A DNA stretch of 64,000 nt from Bacillota bacterium (GCA_030706015.1 JAUZPI010000013.1:1-64000); one strand, 5' to 3'; counted from the stretch's first letter, positions 50,284 to 60,720 are shown. Program-made: numbers and translations. Notes: a model not told the origin generated them from the letters alone.

Positions 50284-50907
50284 ATGGTCACAAGAAAAAA
50301 TACTCCCGATGCAAGAAATAGAATACTTCAGGCAGCTGTAAAAATATTCGCTGAAAAAAGCTTTGAAGGTTCACGAATTGAAGAAATCGCCAAAGAGGCA
50401 AATGTACCAAAATCATTAATCTATTATCATTTCAAGAATAAAGATGAAATGTTCGAAGTACTTGTTCATGACTTTATTAAAGAATACACAAACATAATTA
50501 AAAGTCAGGGAAGCCATTCCCATAAACCAAATGCTGAAGAAATGAAAAATAGCCTACAAAATGATTACACAGAATTTATAGCTAAAAATACAGATTTAAT
50601 ACGAATTATCTTCATCGATTCATTAAAGAAATCTACTGATAAACCTATTATATATAAAATCGTAGAAGCTATGATTGAAACGGAAGAATCAAATCCACAA
50701 ATCAGTAAATCACATAACTATAATCGTGATGAAAGATTAATAGGCGAATTCTTTACTGGAGTAGTTCCGCTGCTGTCCTATTTATGCTTCCAAGATTCAT
50801 GGATCAATTATTTCAACATGAATAAGGAAGAGTGTGACACTCTTTTCCTAAAAATCATGACAACTGCCCATGAAGCTTATCATAAACAGAGTTCACAAAA
50901 CACCTAG
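50284..50907 (+). CDS. TetR/AcrR-family repressor
   Basis: A 207-residue TetR regulator. The helix-turn-helix (~10-55) reads RILQAAVKIFAEKSFEGSRI and EIAKEANVPKSLIYYHFKNK. The C-terminal ligand domain is variable. It most likely represses itself and the esterase gene 63 bases downstream through the palindrome at 50243. AGGACGTGAAAG precedes ATG 50284. The helical part after the HTH is unrelated in detail to the truncated TetR at 48642. Confidence 0.9.
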   Translation: MVTRKNTPDARNRILQAAVKIFAEKSFEGSRIEEIAKEANVPKSLIYYHFKNKDEMFEVLVHDFIKEYTNIIKSQGSHSHKPNAEEMKNSLQNDYTEFIAKNTDLIRIIFIDSLKKSTDKPIIYKIVEAMIETEESNPQISKSHNYNRDERLIGEFFTGVVPLLSYLCFQDSWINYFNMNKEECDTLFLKIMTTAHEAYHKQSSQNT

Positions 50908-50970
50908 TATCTTTCGCACTCTGAACTTCTCAAAAATTCAGCTTAAAACTTATATAAGGGGGAGATTATT

Positions 50971-51879
50971 ATGAGAAAAACAAGTATGGAACAAATTATG
51001 GGAATAAAAGCTTTTTTAAAACAGAATATGAGTATGGAAGGAAAATCAGTGGAACAGCTGCGCCAAGAACAGGCTGCTTCCCAGGCTCAAGCTGTTATTC
51101 CAGAAGGTACTATAACTGAAAAGACAACCATTGCTGGTATGAATGCAGAATGGGTAAAAGCAGCTAATGTCGTTGAACATACAAAGGAATTTGTTCTCTA
51201 TTTTCATGGAGGTGGTTTTGTTACTGGCTCCTGTGATACCCATAGAGAACTAGCGGCTAGAATATCTAAAGCAAGTGCTGTCCCTGTTTTAGTAATAGAG
51301 TATAGACTCGCACCGGAATATACATACCCTGCAGCGAATGAAGACTGCATTGCTGCCTATAGATGGCTGCTTAGTAACGGATTTTCAGAAAAAAACATCG
51401 TATTAGGTGGAGAATCCACAGGAGGATATCTGGTTCTAGAGACTCTTCTTACATTAAGAGATGCTGGTGAGCCCCTTCCAAGAGCGGCATTTTTACTTTC
51501 ACCTCATACTGACTTCTTATACTATAATGGTAAATCCTATATTACAAGAGCAAATTCAGATCCAATGTCCAGTCTGTATGGAACACAAAAATGCGCAGAA
51601 CGTTATTTCACTTCCTCACTAGAAGACAGGAGAGCCTTATGCCCGTTGATGGAAGACCTTAGTTTACTACCTAGTCTTTTCATTCAAGTAGGTGATCACG
51701 AGGTGATTTTAGATGATTCTACAAGACTAGCCGCTCGTGCTGAGGAAGCAGGTGTTGCTGTCACCTTAGAGGTATGGGAAAATATGTGGCACATATTCAG
51801 ATTCATGGCTGCCATGCTTCCAGAGGGACAGCAGGCTATTGATAATATTGGTGAATTTATAAAAAGTCAACTCAACTAA
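50971..51879 (+). CDS. HSL-type alpha/beta esterase/lipase
   Basis: A 302-residue hormone-sensitive-lipase family esterase. Oxyanion motif YFHGGGFVTGS, nucleophile GGESTGGYL (a Thr follows the Ser, where GDSAGG is usual), acid region QVGDHEVILDD, catalytic His in NMWHIF. It probably acts on short acyl esters or a xenobiotic. SD AGGGGGAG precedes the ATG. Operon with the TetR gene, whose ligand may be the enzyme's substrate (inference). Confidence 0.9.
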   Translation: MRKTSMEQIMGIKAFLKQNMSMEGKSVEQLRQEQAASQAQAVIPEGTITEKTTIAGMNAEWVKAANVVEHTKEFVLYFHGGGFVTGSCDTHRELAARISKASAVPVLVIEYRLAPEYTYPAANEDCIAAYRWLLSNGFSEKNIVLGGESTGGYLVLETLLTLRDAGEPLPRAAFLLSPHTDFLYYNGKSYITRANSDPMSSLYGTQKCAERYFTSSLEDRRALCPLMEDLSLLPSLFIQVGDHEVILDDSTRLAARAEEAGVAVTLEVWENMWHIFRFMAAMLPEGQQAIDNIGEFIKSQLN

Positions 51880-51999
51880 TTGCCAATTAATACATATCAT
51901 ATACTCACCCAAAATTACATTTGTGATATAATTAATTTACGCAAAGTTTTTATTCTCAGCTAAGCTTTAAAACTAATATATTGGGAATGGGTGAATAAA

Positions 52000-52773
52000 A
52001 TGAACACTAATAGACATTTAAAATTTCTATTTAATGTAGGTAGGGACAAGCCAAACAGTATTAGGCACAAGGATACTTTATGTCCATTTTGTAATAAGGA
52101 AAATTTAGCAGAGATTTTAGATGAAGATGGACCTATAATACTAGTGACTAATAAGTATCCCACATTAGAAGATACCTATCAAACAGTATTAATAGAAACA
52201 GATGACTGCAATGCTGATATGTCCATATATGATAAAGACCATATGAGAAAACTATTAAGCTTTGGAGTAAAGCATTGGCTGCACATGGAGAAAAGCGGTA
52301 AATTCAAATCCGTTATATTTTATAAAAATCACGGTCCTAACTCTGGCGGCAGTATTAAGCATTCTCATATGCAAATTGTGGGACTTGAAACCATAGATTA
52401 TAAGGATTTTTTACAGGATGAGTATTTTGAAGGTATAACAATACATGAAGCAGATGGCTGTATCCTTAACGTTTCAACTAAGCCTCAGGCAAACTTTACT
52501 GAATTTAATATTATAATAGATAATATTGATAAATTAGATATAATGGCTGATAACATTCAAAAGATTGTTCACTATATTTTAATTAATTATCCTGCAAAAT
52601 GTGACAGCTTTAATCTTTTCTTTTATGATTGGAAGGGCAAAATAATCTGCAAGGCTGTGCCTAGATTTGTTACCTCTCCATTACTTTTAGGCTATTTTAT
52701 TTCTCAAACCTCAAGCAATATAGATAAAATGGCTGCAGATATACAGCAGCTATATTTTAAAGATAGTAATTAA
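52000..52773 (+). CDS. DUF4931 / galactose-1-phosphate uridylyltransferase-like protein
   Basis: A 257-residue HIT-superfamily protein of the GalT-like type: zinc CPFC near the N-terminus (CPFCNKENL), ILVTNKYPTLEDTY, and the nucleotidyltransferase signature GGSIKHSHMQIVG (His-x-His-x-Gln). Shorter than GalT (~340), as in the DUF4931 group. The substrate is unknown. ATG 52000 is preferred to GTG 51991 because GGGTGA is spaced 7 bases upstream. A terminator follows at 52806. Confidence 0.82.
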   Translation: MNTNRHLKFLFNVGRDKPNSIRHKDTLCPFCNKENLAEILDEDGPIILVTNKYPTLEDTYQTVLIETDDCNADMSIYDKDHMRKLLSFGVKHWLHMEKSGKFKSVIFYKNHGPNSGGSIKHSHMQIVGLETIDYKDFLQDEYFEGITIHEADGCILNVSTKPQANFTEFNIIIDNIDKLDIMADNIQKIVHYILINYPAKCDSFNLFFYDWKGKIICKAVPRFVTSPLLLGYFISQTSSNIDKMAADIQQLYFKDSN

Positions 52774-52803
52774 ATTAAAAAGTTATTAGGAATCAGGCTT
52801 AAA

Positions 52804-52842
52804 AAAACGGAAGCCTATTTCGGGCTTCCATTGTTTTAAAAA
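52804..52842. terminator. Bidirectional terminator between the GalT-like gene and the kinase
   Basis: AAAAAACGGAAGCC...GGCTTCCATTGTTTT, 7-8 bp stem. Confidence 0.75.
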
Positions 52843-52853
52843 ACTGTTCTTAT

Positions 52854-54233
52854 CTACTTTAATGTAAATCCAATCTCGCAGCCTTCACCATGGCGGCTTT
52901 TGCAGTATATTTCTCCGCCATGCTCATTTACAATATATTTACATATGGATAAGCCTAAACCTGAACCTGGTATACTGGAACTTCTTGACTTCTCTGCTCT
53001 GTAGAACTTATCAAAAACATAAGGTATGTCATCAGGACTTATGCCTATTCCATTATCTTTAATCTTAATTAGTACATAAGCCCCTTGTCGTTCTGCTTCA
53101 ATTGTAATCTTACCTGGCTTTTCAGCTATATATTTCATGCTATTTTCAACAATATTATATAAAACCTCTGTAATACGCCTTTTATCAATATTTATTAGCA
53201 TGTCCGCAGTTTTTATTTCATAGAAAAACTCCATATTGTTTTGTCTTACAAACACCTCAATTTCTTTCATAACAGGTATAAAATATTCTAAAAAATAGAC
53301 CTCCTGCCGATTAATATCCAGCTGTTTCAATTGGATATTTGAATACTCCAGTAGTTCATTAATCATGTCTATAAGTAAGTCCGTTTTTCCTATAATAATC
53401 TTTACAAAATCCTCCTGAGCCTTAGGTGTCCTAGCAATGCCATCTCTTAGAGCCTCACTATAGGCTTTAATGGTGGATATAGGCGTCTTTAGGTCATGAG
53501 AAATACAGGAAATCAACTCCTGCTGAGATTTTTTTAGTGACTCTTCTCGTATCTGTTTCTGTTTTAACTCATCTCTCATTAGCTCAAAGGAAAAGGTTAA
53601 ATCCCCCACTTCATTTTCACCAATTTCCTTCTCATAGGTTCTAACCACTTCCAAGTTATAATTGCCGGCTATAATTGCCTTTGATGAAGTGCTAATTTCC
53701 TTTAAGAGTTTCAAAACACGGCTATTAAAATATATCGTTCGTACTATTAATATACAGATGCTTGTTAAAACTCCAATAACCAAAGGATAAAAGACATTCC
53801 ATACTCTAGACAAGGCAGTATCCTTAACAATCTCCTTTTCAGGTATTAAGAAAACCACAAAGCCATTAGTTTTTCCCTGCTGCTGCAATATAAAGCTTTC
53901 CTTTATTTTACCTGTATTATGAAACTTAAAACTTCTATCAGACTGTAGCATTTCCTGAACATTTACAAAGTCTCCCTGCTTGTATTCAAAGGCTCTATCA
54001 GCATATAAAACCTTACCATCTAATCCAAAAACAATGTAAGGGTATTCTCCTTTATTATAAATCCTCGTTTCTATCTCATTTCTTTGATTTGCTACAAGCA
54101 TTCTTATATCATTATCATAAACACTGAAATCCGCACTTAAAAATCTATTGATACTAACTATAATTGATAGAAAAAGAACGACTACTATCACAGCAGCCGT
54201 TATAATATTTATTTTATAAAGTCTATTGCTCAT
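52854..54233 (-). CDS. Sensor histidine kinase
   Basis: A 459-residue membrane kinase: TM1 ~10-30, external domain ~31-150 (YIVFGLDGKVLYADRAFEYK), TM2 ~152-172, HAMP ~175-225, phosphoacceptor His in LISCISHDLKTPISTIK, N-box NIVENSMKYIAE, G-boxes DNGIGISPDD and GSGLGLSICKY. All catalytic motifs intact. The gene follows its response regulator by 19 bases. Together with the ABC transporter upstream it forms a sensing and export (or resistance) module. Confidence 0.93.
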   Translation of the reverse strand: MSNRLYKINIITAAVIVVVLFLSIIVSINRFLSADFSVYDNDIRMLVANQRNEIETRIYNKGEYPYIVFGLDGKVLYADRAFEYKQGDFVNVQEMLQSDRSFKFHNTGKIKESFILQQQGKTNGFVVFLIPEKEIVKDTALSRVWNVFYPLVIGVLTSICILIVRTIYFNSRVLKLLKEISTSSKAIIAGNYNLEVVRTYEKEIGENEVGDLTFSFELMRDELKQKQIREESLKKSQQELISCISHDLKTPISTIKAYSEALRDGIARTPKAQEDFVKIIIGKTDLLIDMINELLEYSNIQLKQLDINRQEVYFLEYFIPVMKEIEVFVRQNNMEFFYEIKTADMLINIDKRRITEVLYNIVENSMKYIAEKPGKITIEAERQGAYVLIKIKDNGIGISPDDIPYVFDKFYRAEKSRSSSIPGSGLGLSICKYIVNEHGGEIYCKSRHGEGCEIGFTLK

Positions 54234-54252
54234 AAAAACTCCTTTTTTCGGG

Positions 54253-54942
54253 TTAAAGCGAAAACTTGTACCCTGCTCCCCATACCGTCTTTATATAATC
54301 CAGTTCATACTTAGCTAATTTTTCACGAATGCGGTTTACGTATACCGTTATGCTGTTATCGTCACAGCAGCCAGTATATCCCCATACCCCTGTATATATC
54401 TGTTCCTTTGAAAAAACCTGATTTGGATTCTTTGCGAAAAAGAATAACATATCAAATTCTTTGGTGGTTAAAGATAATAGTTCACCCTTAACCATGGCTG
54501 AATAGGAACCTTTATCAAGTACAAGTTCACCTATCTTAACTTCCTCTTTGTCATAAGTCACAGCTGTATTTTGTGATTTCTCATATCTTCTAAGCTGAGC
54601 CTTTACTCTAGCTACCAATTCCAGTGGGCTGAAAGGTTTGGTTACATAATCGTCAGCGCCGATTCCGAGGGCAATAACTTTGTCCATCTCTCCGCTTTTA
54701 GCAGAAATCATTATAACAGGAACCTCTGATTTTTCACGAATCTCTTTGCATACACGAACTCCATCCACCTTAGGCAGCATTATATCTAAAAGTATGAGGC
54801 TTGGCTGTTTTTCATAAAAAGCTTTAAGACCTTCTTGTCCATCGTGTTTCACTATAGGTTCAAAGCCTTCTACTTCTAAGTATGCTCCCAATATATCAGC
54901 CAGTTCTTTCTCATCTTCAACTATTAGTATTTTATGTCCCAT
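54253..54942 (-). CDS. OmpR/PhoB-family response regulator
   Basis: A 229-residue regulator. Receiver: ILIVEDEKELADILG, phosphoacceptor LILLDIMLPKVDG, VPVIMISAKSG, YVTKPFSPLEL. Winged-helix domain ends VYVNRIREKLAKYELDYIKT and VWGAGYKFS. ATG 54942 after GGGGGAT is chosen; the in-frame ATG at 55023 lacks an SD. Between the ABC ATPase (144-base gap) and the kinase. Confidence 0.93.
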   Translation of the reverse strand: MGHKILIVEDEKELADILGAYLEVEGFEPIVKHDGQEGLKAFYEKQPSLILLDIMLPKVDGVRVCKEIREKSEVPVIMISAKSGEMDKVIALGIGADDYVTKPFSPLELVARVKAQLRRYEKSQNTAVTYDKEEVKIGELVLDKGSYSAMVKGELLSLTTKEFDMLFFFAKNPNQVFSKEQIYTGVWGYTGCCDDNSITVYVNRIREKLAKYELDYIKTVWGAGYKFSL

Positions 54943-55086
54943 ATTATCCCCCACTTTGCTGTCCGCTTTAGCGTTTTTTGCAAAATATGCCTTTATTTTA
55001 TTATACAGAATAGAGATAGCCACTTCAAACTTATATTAAAACTTCATAGAAACTGTTTATTCTAAAACTGCTTACTTATTACAAAG

Positions 55087-55845
55087 CTACCAACCTTTTT
55101 CTTTCAAGAACTTGTATACCGTTTCTTCCCTTTCTTTTTCGTTTTCATGATTATATTCATCCAGTTTTAAGTCTCCATCAATACGTCCATCTTTTAAGTA
55201 AATAATTCTATTTCCCCTTAGCGCAGCCTTCAAATCATGGGTTACCATTACCACAGATTGTCCCTCTCTACTTATCTTTGTAAAAATATCCAGAACGCTT
55301 TGTCCTTGGGAGGAATTAAGAGCTCCTGTAGGCTCATCTGCAAAAAGAACCTTTGGATTGTTTATTAACGCCCTGCAGATGGCAGCCCTCTGCCTCTGTC
55401 CTCCTGACATCTGATTTGGCAATTTCTTTTTATGAGAGATTAGCTCCATTTTTTCTAGCAGTGCAGCTATCTTTTCCTCTATTTTTTTACGATCCGCCCT
55501 TGTTTTATAGGTAGGACTTAGAATATTTTCATATACATTTAGATTTGGAATCAAATTAATTCCCTGAAATACAAAACCTAATTTCTCCTTACGCAGTTTT
55601 GATATTTCCTTTTCCTTCAGTGATGTGATATCCGCTCCTTCAAATAAGACCTTGCCTGTAGTTACGCTGTCCATTCCGCTTAAGGTATAAAGCAGTGTGG
55701 ATTTTCCTGAGCCGGAGCTTCCCATTATTACTGTAAAATCACCTTCATATATTTCTAAATCTAAATTCTTAATTACGTTATTTACCTCTCCGTCACTAAT
55801 AAAGCTTTTACACAATAATTCTGTTTTTATAATTGCATTTCTCAT
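55087..55845 (-). CDS. ABC transporter ATP-binding protein (LolD/MacB type)
   Basis: A 252-residue ATPase. Walker A GSSGSGKSTLL, Q-loop FVFQGINLIPNLNVYENIL, signature MSGGQRQRAAICRAL, Walker B VLFADEPTGAL, H-switch VMVTHD. It is of the type that works with large FtsX-family permeases, here the gene directly upstream (24-base gap). Role: antimicrobial peptide export or sensing, or lipoprotein handling. Confidence 0.93.
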   Translation of the reverse strand: MRNAIIKTELLCKSFISDGEVNNVIKNLDLEIYEGDFTVIMGSSGSGKSTLLYTLSGMDSVTTGKVLFEGADITSLKEKEISKLRKEKLGFVFQGINLIPNLNVYENILSPTYKTRADRKKIEEKIAALLEKMELISHKKKLPNQMSGGQRQRAAICRALINNPKVLFADEPTGALNSSQGQSVLDIFTKISREGQSVVMVTHDLKAALRGNRIIYLKDGRIDGDLKLDEYNHENEKEREETVYKFLKEKGW

Positions 55846-55869
55846 ATTTTCACCAAACCTTTCTCAATT

Positions 55870-58185
55870 CTATTCCTGTACCAGATCTCTCACGTTTACT
55901 TTCTTCAATGAACGAGAAGATACTAATGTACTTAAGATAAAAACTATAGTAACCACTATATTCGCTAAGGCAATATGCCCATAGTTATAATTCACCGGAT
56001 ACTGTAAAAGACCAAACATAGACAAAGCTGCCATCATAATCTTAGGGTAAGCTGCTATTACTATAGGTACAGCTGCTGCTATAGATACTACTGCTACCAT
56101 ACCTACATAATATAAATTGGAGCGTATCAGATGCCAGGTTGAATATCCCAAACACTTATAGATTCCGTTAGTTTTTTCACTGGCTGCATTTTTAAGTAAT
56201 ACAATACAGAAGATATTGATAGCACCAACTAAAAGTACTACTACAACCATTGGTGGAATAGCATTTTGCTGCGGCGTTACAATCATATCCATGATACTGC
56301 TGAAGGCATCTGTTCGGGAAATTACAGTGCCGCTGCTTCCTACCTTCTTTTGAATATCTTTTATAAAGGCATCCTTTGCTTCTTTATCCTTTAGGTAGAC
56401 TGAAAGATTATTATATTTAAAATCGTAATTATTTTCAGTATATACAGCCTTTGTCAATCTGCATGCACTTCCTAACTGATAGTAGGTCTGAAAAATACCA
56501 GTTATTAATAAATTCACTCTTTTTTCACCGCCTAAATAAACCTCTACATAATCACCTACTGTTTTATTTAGTTCTTCTGCCACCTTACTACCAATAGCAA
56601 TCTCATTCCCAGCTTCAGGGTTTCTCCCTTTAACTGTAGGAAGTTTATTTTTTGTATAATCATCATAAACAAAGGCACTCATAAATGTAAAGTCCATTCC
56701 TTTTTTCCACTTCATTGTAACTCTTGTTCCTATATTACTGTTGATATAATAATTTACCCTGGAATCTTCCTTAATGGTGTTTTCTATATTTTCGTACTGG
56801 TTATCCTCCGTTACACTTACCATAACATCACTCTTGTCTACACCCATCCAGTAATCATTATTATCCCTCAAGGTATTTGCAACATCTAAGGATATAATAG
56901 AAAAATTAATACTAAATATAGTTACAATAGCAGTAAGAACTATACTAACGGCACTTTTCTTTCCTCTTAACAAGGTTCTTAGTGCAATACCAAGGGAAGA
57001 AAATTGCATTTTAGAACTGCCCTTATACTCTTTTTTCTTCTTTGTATTTGAGTTTGCCATTCCATTTAATGCATAAACAGGCTTTACGTTCTTTGTCTTT
57101 GATATAATTCTATAAATAACTCCAAGCACAAAGCTTACAGTAAGTACAAAGCAAAGGCTTCCTGGTAGCATTACATTACTGTGAACTACCTCGCCCATAT
57201 TTTCAAATACGGAACTTAGAATAATATTAGATAAATATACAGAACTGCCAATTCCTAAGATGGAAGCTATAGAAACTACTGTAAAGTAGAACTTTAAGTA
57301 CATTCTCAGAATATCACTGGAGGTATATCCCATAGTCTTGTACACAGCTATTGTTTTAGCATCTGAAATCATTGTATTCTGTATCATAAAATTAATTATG
57401 ATACAACTAACAAACAACATAATAATTCCTATAGCTAGAAAAAGAGCTCCTAATATGTTTCCTGTAATTAAGTTATTGTCTATAGTTTTTTCAAGGGTTA
57501 TCATTATTGCATTCATTTGTCCATCATGTTTCTCCCTATAGGCTTCTTCAATGCTCTTTCCAGCAACCTCAGCCTTTCCATAAACTTTAATATTTACAAT
57601 TCCCGGAACAGCCTTGGGAAGCTTTTTTATTAATATATCACTATCGAAGGTAGCTGAAGTATTGTATGGATCCGAATATATACCTTTTACTGTATAAGTT
57701 ATTTCTTCACCTGGAAACTTTAAATCAAGCTTATCTCCTATATGAACCTTATATTTAATACTTAACCAAGCCGGTATAATACATTCCTCTTCCTTTAGCG
57801 AATCATTTATATTTTTATAGCCTTCTATGTGTCTAACCTGTCCAAATACCTTGTCATTATATTCTGTAAGCCTTGGATAACCATCTATCTTCTTACCCTT
57901 AAAGGTAAGTTCCCCAGATAAAGAGTAACCTCTAGCATACTCTACTCTCTCTACCTCTGGAAGCTTAGCAAATTCCTGACCTAGGGAGAAAACATCTTCG
58001 TCCTTTTGAGAGTAAGGATATACAACTGCTGAAGCTGCCTTACACTCCTTGGCAAACTCTTTAAAAGGTTTATTTAAAGATGTTAATATACTCACAGAAG
58101 CAGTAAGCAGCATGGAGCAAAGTAATATAATCATAAAAATCATTGCCGTTTGTAATTTTTTGTGTCTAAAATTCTTAATCCACAT
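55870..58185 (-). CDS. ABC transporter permease with two FtsX domains
   Basis: A 771-residue permease. TM1 ~13-33, a large external domain (~35-240, including LTFKGKKIDGYPRLTEYN), three helices (~245-370), then a second TM (~410-430) and external domain (~435-640), and three last helices (~650-760). Two FtsX modules in one chain, as in BceB- and YknZ/YvrN-like systems. SD GAAGGAAGAGGG precedes the ATG. First gene of the operon permease-ATPase-regulator-kinase. Confidence 0.9.
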   Translation of the reverse strand: MWIKNFRHKKLQTAMIFMIILLCSMLLTASVSILTSLNKPFKEFAKECKAASAVVYPYSQKDEDVFSLGQEFAKLPEVERVEYARGYSLSGELTFKGKKIDGYPRLTEYNDKVFGQVRHIEGYKNINDSLKEEECIIPAWLSIKYKVHIGDKLDLKFPGEEITYTVKGIYSDPYNTSATFDSDILIKKLPKAVPGIVNIKVYGKAEVAGKSIEEAYREKHDGQMNAIMITLEKTIDNNLITGNILGALFLAIGIIMLFVSCIIINFMIQNTMISDAKTIAVYKTMGYTSSDILRMYLKFYFTVVSIASILGIGSSVYLSNIILSSVFENMGEVVHSNVMLPGSLCFVLTVSFVLGVIYRIISKTKNVKPVYALNGMANSNTKKKKEYKGSSKMQFSSLGIALRTLLRGKKSAVSIVLTAIVTIFSINFSIISLDVANTLRDNNDYWMGVDKSDVMVSVTEDNQYENIENTIKEDSRVNYYINSNIGTRVTMKWKKGMDFTFMSAFVYDDYTKNKLPTVKGRNPEAGNEIAIGSKVAEELNKTVGDYVEVYLGGEKRVNLLITGIFQTYYQLGSACRLTKAVYTENNYDFKYNNLSVYLKDKEAKDAFIKDIQKKVGSSGTVISRTDAFSSIMDMIVTPQQNAIPPMVVVVLLVGAINIFCIVLLKNAASEKTNGIYKCLGYSTWHLIRSNLYYVGMVAVVSIAAAVPIVIAAYPKIMMAALSMFGLLQYPVNYNYGHIALANIVVTIVFILSTLVSSRSLKKVNVRDLVQE

Positions 58186-58372
58186 ATCCCTCTTCCTTCC
58201 TAATTTATCTGATACTACTATAGTAAATCGTAAATATAAAATAAAAATAGGTAAAATATTAATAATTATTAATGAAAAAGAGTTCTATAGCACATTGACT
58301 TCGTTTCACTTTAATTCCTATAGAGTAAGAAAAAACAGGGACCTACTTTAGATAGCAAGTCCCATTGTTCTC

Positions 58373-59182
58373 TTAAAAACTATAATTAATAATATAGTAC
58401 TGAAAATCCCTCTCAAAACCTATACTCTCTGCAAGTTTATTTGAAGGTATATTTTCATCATTACACTGCCAAAATGGAACAATATTCTTACTAATACAAT
58501 ATTCCATACAAGCTGCTGCTGTAAGTTTACCATAATTATTCCCCCTAAATTGCTCTACTGTTTCCAAGCCAAACTCAAAAGTACTGCCGCTAACAAATAC
58601 TGATAAGCACCAGCTTACAACTGCGTCATCTTTTATTAAGCAGTACCCTACACCATTAGATGCTAAATCCTTTGGTGAATGCCAGAAAGAGTCTATCCAG
58701 CCTTTTACTCCCTCAATATGCTTTAAATCCTTTCTTTCCAAAAACTTTTCATCAATAATTACCATAGAACAATCCTTTGGTATGAGTTCTCTCCAATTTA
58801 CTTGCAAGCTGTTAAATCTATAAGCAGTTCTATCTACCCTTGTACAGTTTTCCATGACCAGCAATATATGAAGCTTATTTTCAAATTCTCTTGAGTAAGT
58901 TAAATCAAAGCTTGGTATATACCTTTGTGCTGCCCGTGGCTTAAGTTCCTCCATTATTAGTCTATTTATCTCCTTATTAAATTCATCATTATAAGCCTCA
59001 CCTTCAATCAATAGCTCAGCCATCATATCCCATACCAAAGCAGTTTTAGGATTTTCCTTATTATCAACATATATCTCTCCTGGTGTGTTGCCATCAATTA
59101 CAGATTTTACAACAATATTAAAAGCTAATTCTTTAAAAATATGCTCTACCTTTTTGTATTCATAACTATTTAATTTATACAT
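58373..59182 (-). CDS. GNAT_acetyltran (PF12746-like) acetyltransferase
   Basis: A 269-residue protein of the long GNAT type with an N-terminal helical region and a C-terminal catalytic domain: GVGYCLIKDDAVVSWCLSVF, FEFGLETVEQFRGNNYGKLT (acetyl-CoA loop), AAACMEYCISKNIVPFWQCN, and NIPSNKLAESIGFERDFQYY. ATG 59182 after GGAGGGAT is preferred to 59197. Its substrate is unknown. Monocistronic. Confidence 0.82.
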   Translation of the reverse strand: MYKLNSYEYKKVEHIFKELAFNIVVKSVIDGNTPGEIYVDNKENPKTALVWDMMAELLIEGEAYNDEFNKEINRLIMEELKPRAAQRYIPSFDLTYSREFENKLHILLVMENCTRVDRTAYRFNSLQVNWRELIPKDCSMVIIDEKFLERKDLKHIEGVKGWIDSFWHSPKDLASNGVGYCLIKDDAVVSWCLSVFVSGSTFEFGLETVEQFRGNNYGKLTAAACMEYCISKNIVPFWQCNDENIPSNKLAESIGFERDFQYYIINYSF

Positions 59183-59197
59183 ATATAATCCCTCCAT

Positions 59198-59697
59198 TTA
59201 AATTAAGCCAATCCAATTAGCCCTTCTGTACTCTCTTAACTAAATTTTCTATCTAAATACAACAAAAAAACCATAAGAAAACATCTGTCTTCCTACAGTC
59301 TAAAATTCTAATTATTTCGCATAGTAAAATAACTTTGTTCAGTTCCCATGAAAATAATAACTAAGTGTGATAAAGGATTATCCACCTTACTCATTATGAG
59401 TGCTTCGTTTATCTAATATTATGCGAAAAATATATTCTAGTTCTATAAAATGACATCTCCTACTTACTAACTTAAAAGAAGTACAAAAAAACCCACTTGA
59501 TTAGGCGCTTAAAAACTTCTCCTATAATAATTTTCAATTTTGAAAATTAATTAGCAAGCAGTAATCCACATTCTACAGAACCTCCTTTAATTATACTTCG
59601 ATAAAACTTCTTATTTTCAATAATAAGTTTATTCATGTACCCTTTTAGTATATATCCCATAACTTGAAATTTCAAGAAATATCTTTGAAGAATAGAC
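59198..59697. other. Gene-free interval
   Basis: AT-rich with stops in all frames. The only structure seen is a distant inverted repeat, TTCGCATA (~59318) and TATGCGAA (~59419), about 95 bases apart. I see no RNA gene. Confidence 0.5.
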
Positions 59698-59732
59698 TTA
59701 AGGCAAGACATTATCCAGTCTTGCCTTTTTAT
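59698..59732 (+). terminator. Hairpin with T-run upstream of the 59754 gene end
   Basis: AGGCAAGAC...GTCTTGCCTTTTTATAT. The T-run is on the plus strand although no plus-strand gene precedes; it may serve the leftward gene as a bidirectional end. Confidence 0.55.
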
Positions 59733-59753
59733 ATATTTTAGAATGGCTAAGTA

Positions 59754-60557
59754 TTATTTCATCTTAGATAATACAACTACTTGTTTTTTAGCATCTTTCT
59801 TTAAAACAAATTCATCCAACTTATTAATTTCCGTTCCCTTTGGTAATACACTCAAATATTTATCCACAGTTGGCTGATTATAAAATAAGTTATCCTCACT
59901 CATGCTGTAATGCTGTGGAATAATAACCCGGGCATTTGCCTCGGTTGTTAATTTAATTATATCTTCTACAGGCATTGCCCCTACTTCACCCACAGGTGGA
60001 AGGATTAAATCCGCATCTTTTATTGCCTTTAGAGTTTCCTGGGATTCAATTTTTCCCACTTCACCCAAGTGTACAATTTTAAAATCCCCTATTTTAAACA
60101 CAAAAATCGTATTGTCTCCCATACCAGCACCGTGTAGTGATGGATATCCGGTTACTTCAACAGCTCCAACTTTTATAGGCTTATTCAATTCTGTTGGTTG
60201 TATAACCTTTGGCTTTCCTCCAACTCTATCCCAGCCTGTGTGATCTGAATGGGTATGCGATACAGTTACCAGCTCCGCCGAAACCTTTGGAAAAGGTCCA
60301 AAATCAGTATCAAAGCCCTTTTGATATGGGTCCGTTACTATATGCATTCCATTGGAAAGAGTTAAGTAGAAACAAGAATTACCTATATACTGAACTTTTA
60401 TTGAGTCAATTTTCTCCTCCTTCTTCTCTTGCTTATTCACTTCCTTTACATCACCTGCCTTAGTGCTGCAGCCTACAGATAGAGGTATTGAAACACTAAC
60501 TAACAGCAGCATTACTAAACCCTTTATTAAACCTTTTTTTCTTCCTAATTTGCTCAT
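59754..60557 (-). CDS. Metallo-beta-lactamase-fold (UlaG-like) lipoprotein
   Basis: A 267-residue secreted metal hydrolase. Signal peptide with lipobox SVGC (Cys ~30). Metal motif VSHTHSDHTGWD (HxHxDH), later His in PSLHGAGMGDN and HLGEVGKIES, and final His in IIPQHYSMSE. The pattern matches UlaG-like MBL-fold proteins. Its target is unknown; the extracytoplasmic location is unusual for UlaG itself, which is cytosolic. Divergent from the AraC-type regulator at 60757. Confidence 0.88.
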   Translation of the reverse strand: MSKLGRKKGLIKGLVMLLLVSVSIPLSVGCSTKAGDVKEVNKQEKKEEKIDSIKVQYIGNSCFYLTLSNGMHIVTDPYQKGFDTDFGPFPKVSAELVTVSHTHSDHTGWDRVGGKPKVIQPTELNKPIKVGAVEVTGYPSLHGAGMGDNTIFVFKIGDFKIVHLGEVGKIESQETLKAIKDADLILPPVGEVGAMPVEDIIKLTTEANARVIIPQHYSMSEDNLFYNQPTVDKYLSVLPKGTEINKLDEFVLKKDAKKQVVVLSKMK

Positions 60558-60711
60558 CTTAAAAACATCCTTTCCACAATACTGTTACGCTTCTATATAG
60601 TGCTTATCTACAATTCTAAGGGAAATTATATTTCTATAGAATTGCAAATTAACAGTATAATGCTGCTTATTAGCAATGTCATTTTCGTGCTGTAAACTTT
60701 CAGACAAAATG

Positions 60712-60720
60712 TGATATAAT
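60712..60720 (+). promoter_or_regulatory. Extended -10 promoter of the AraC-type regulator
   Basis: TGATATAAT (TG-N-TATAAT) 37 bases before the gene start. Confidence 0.55.
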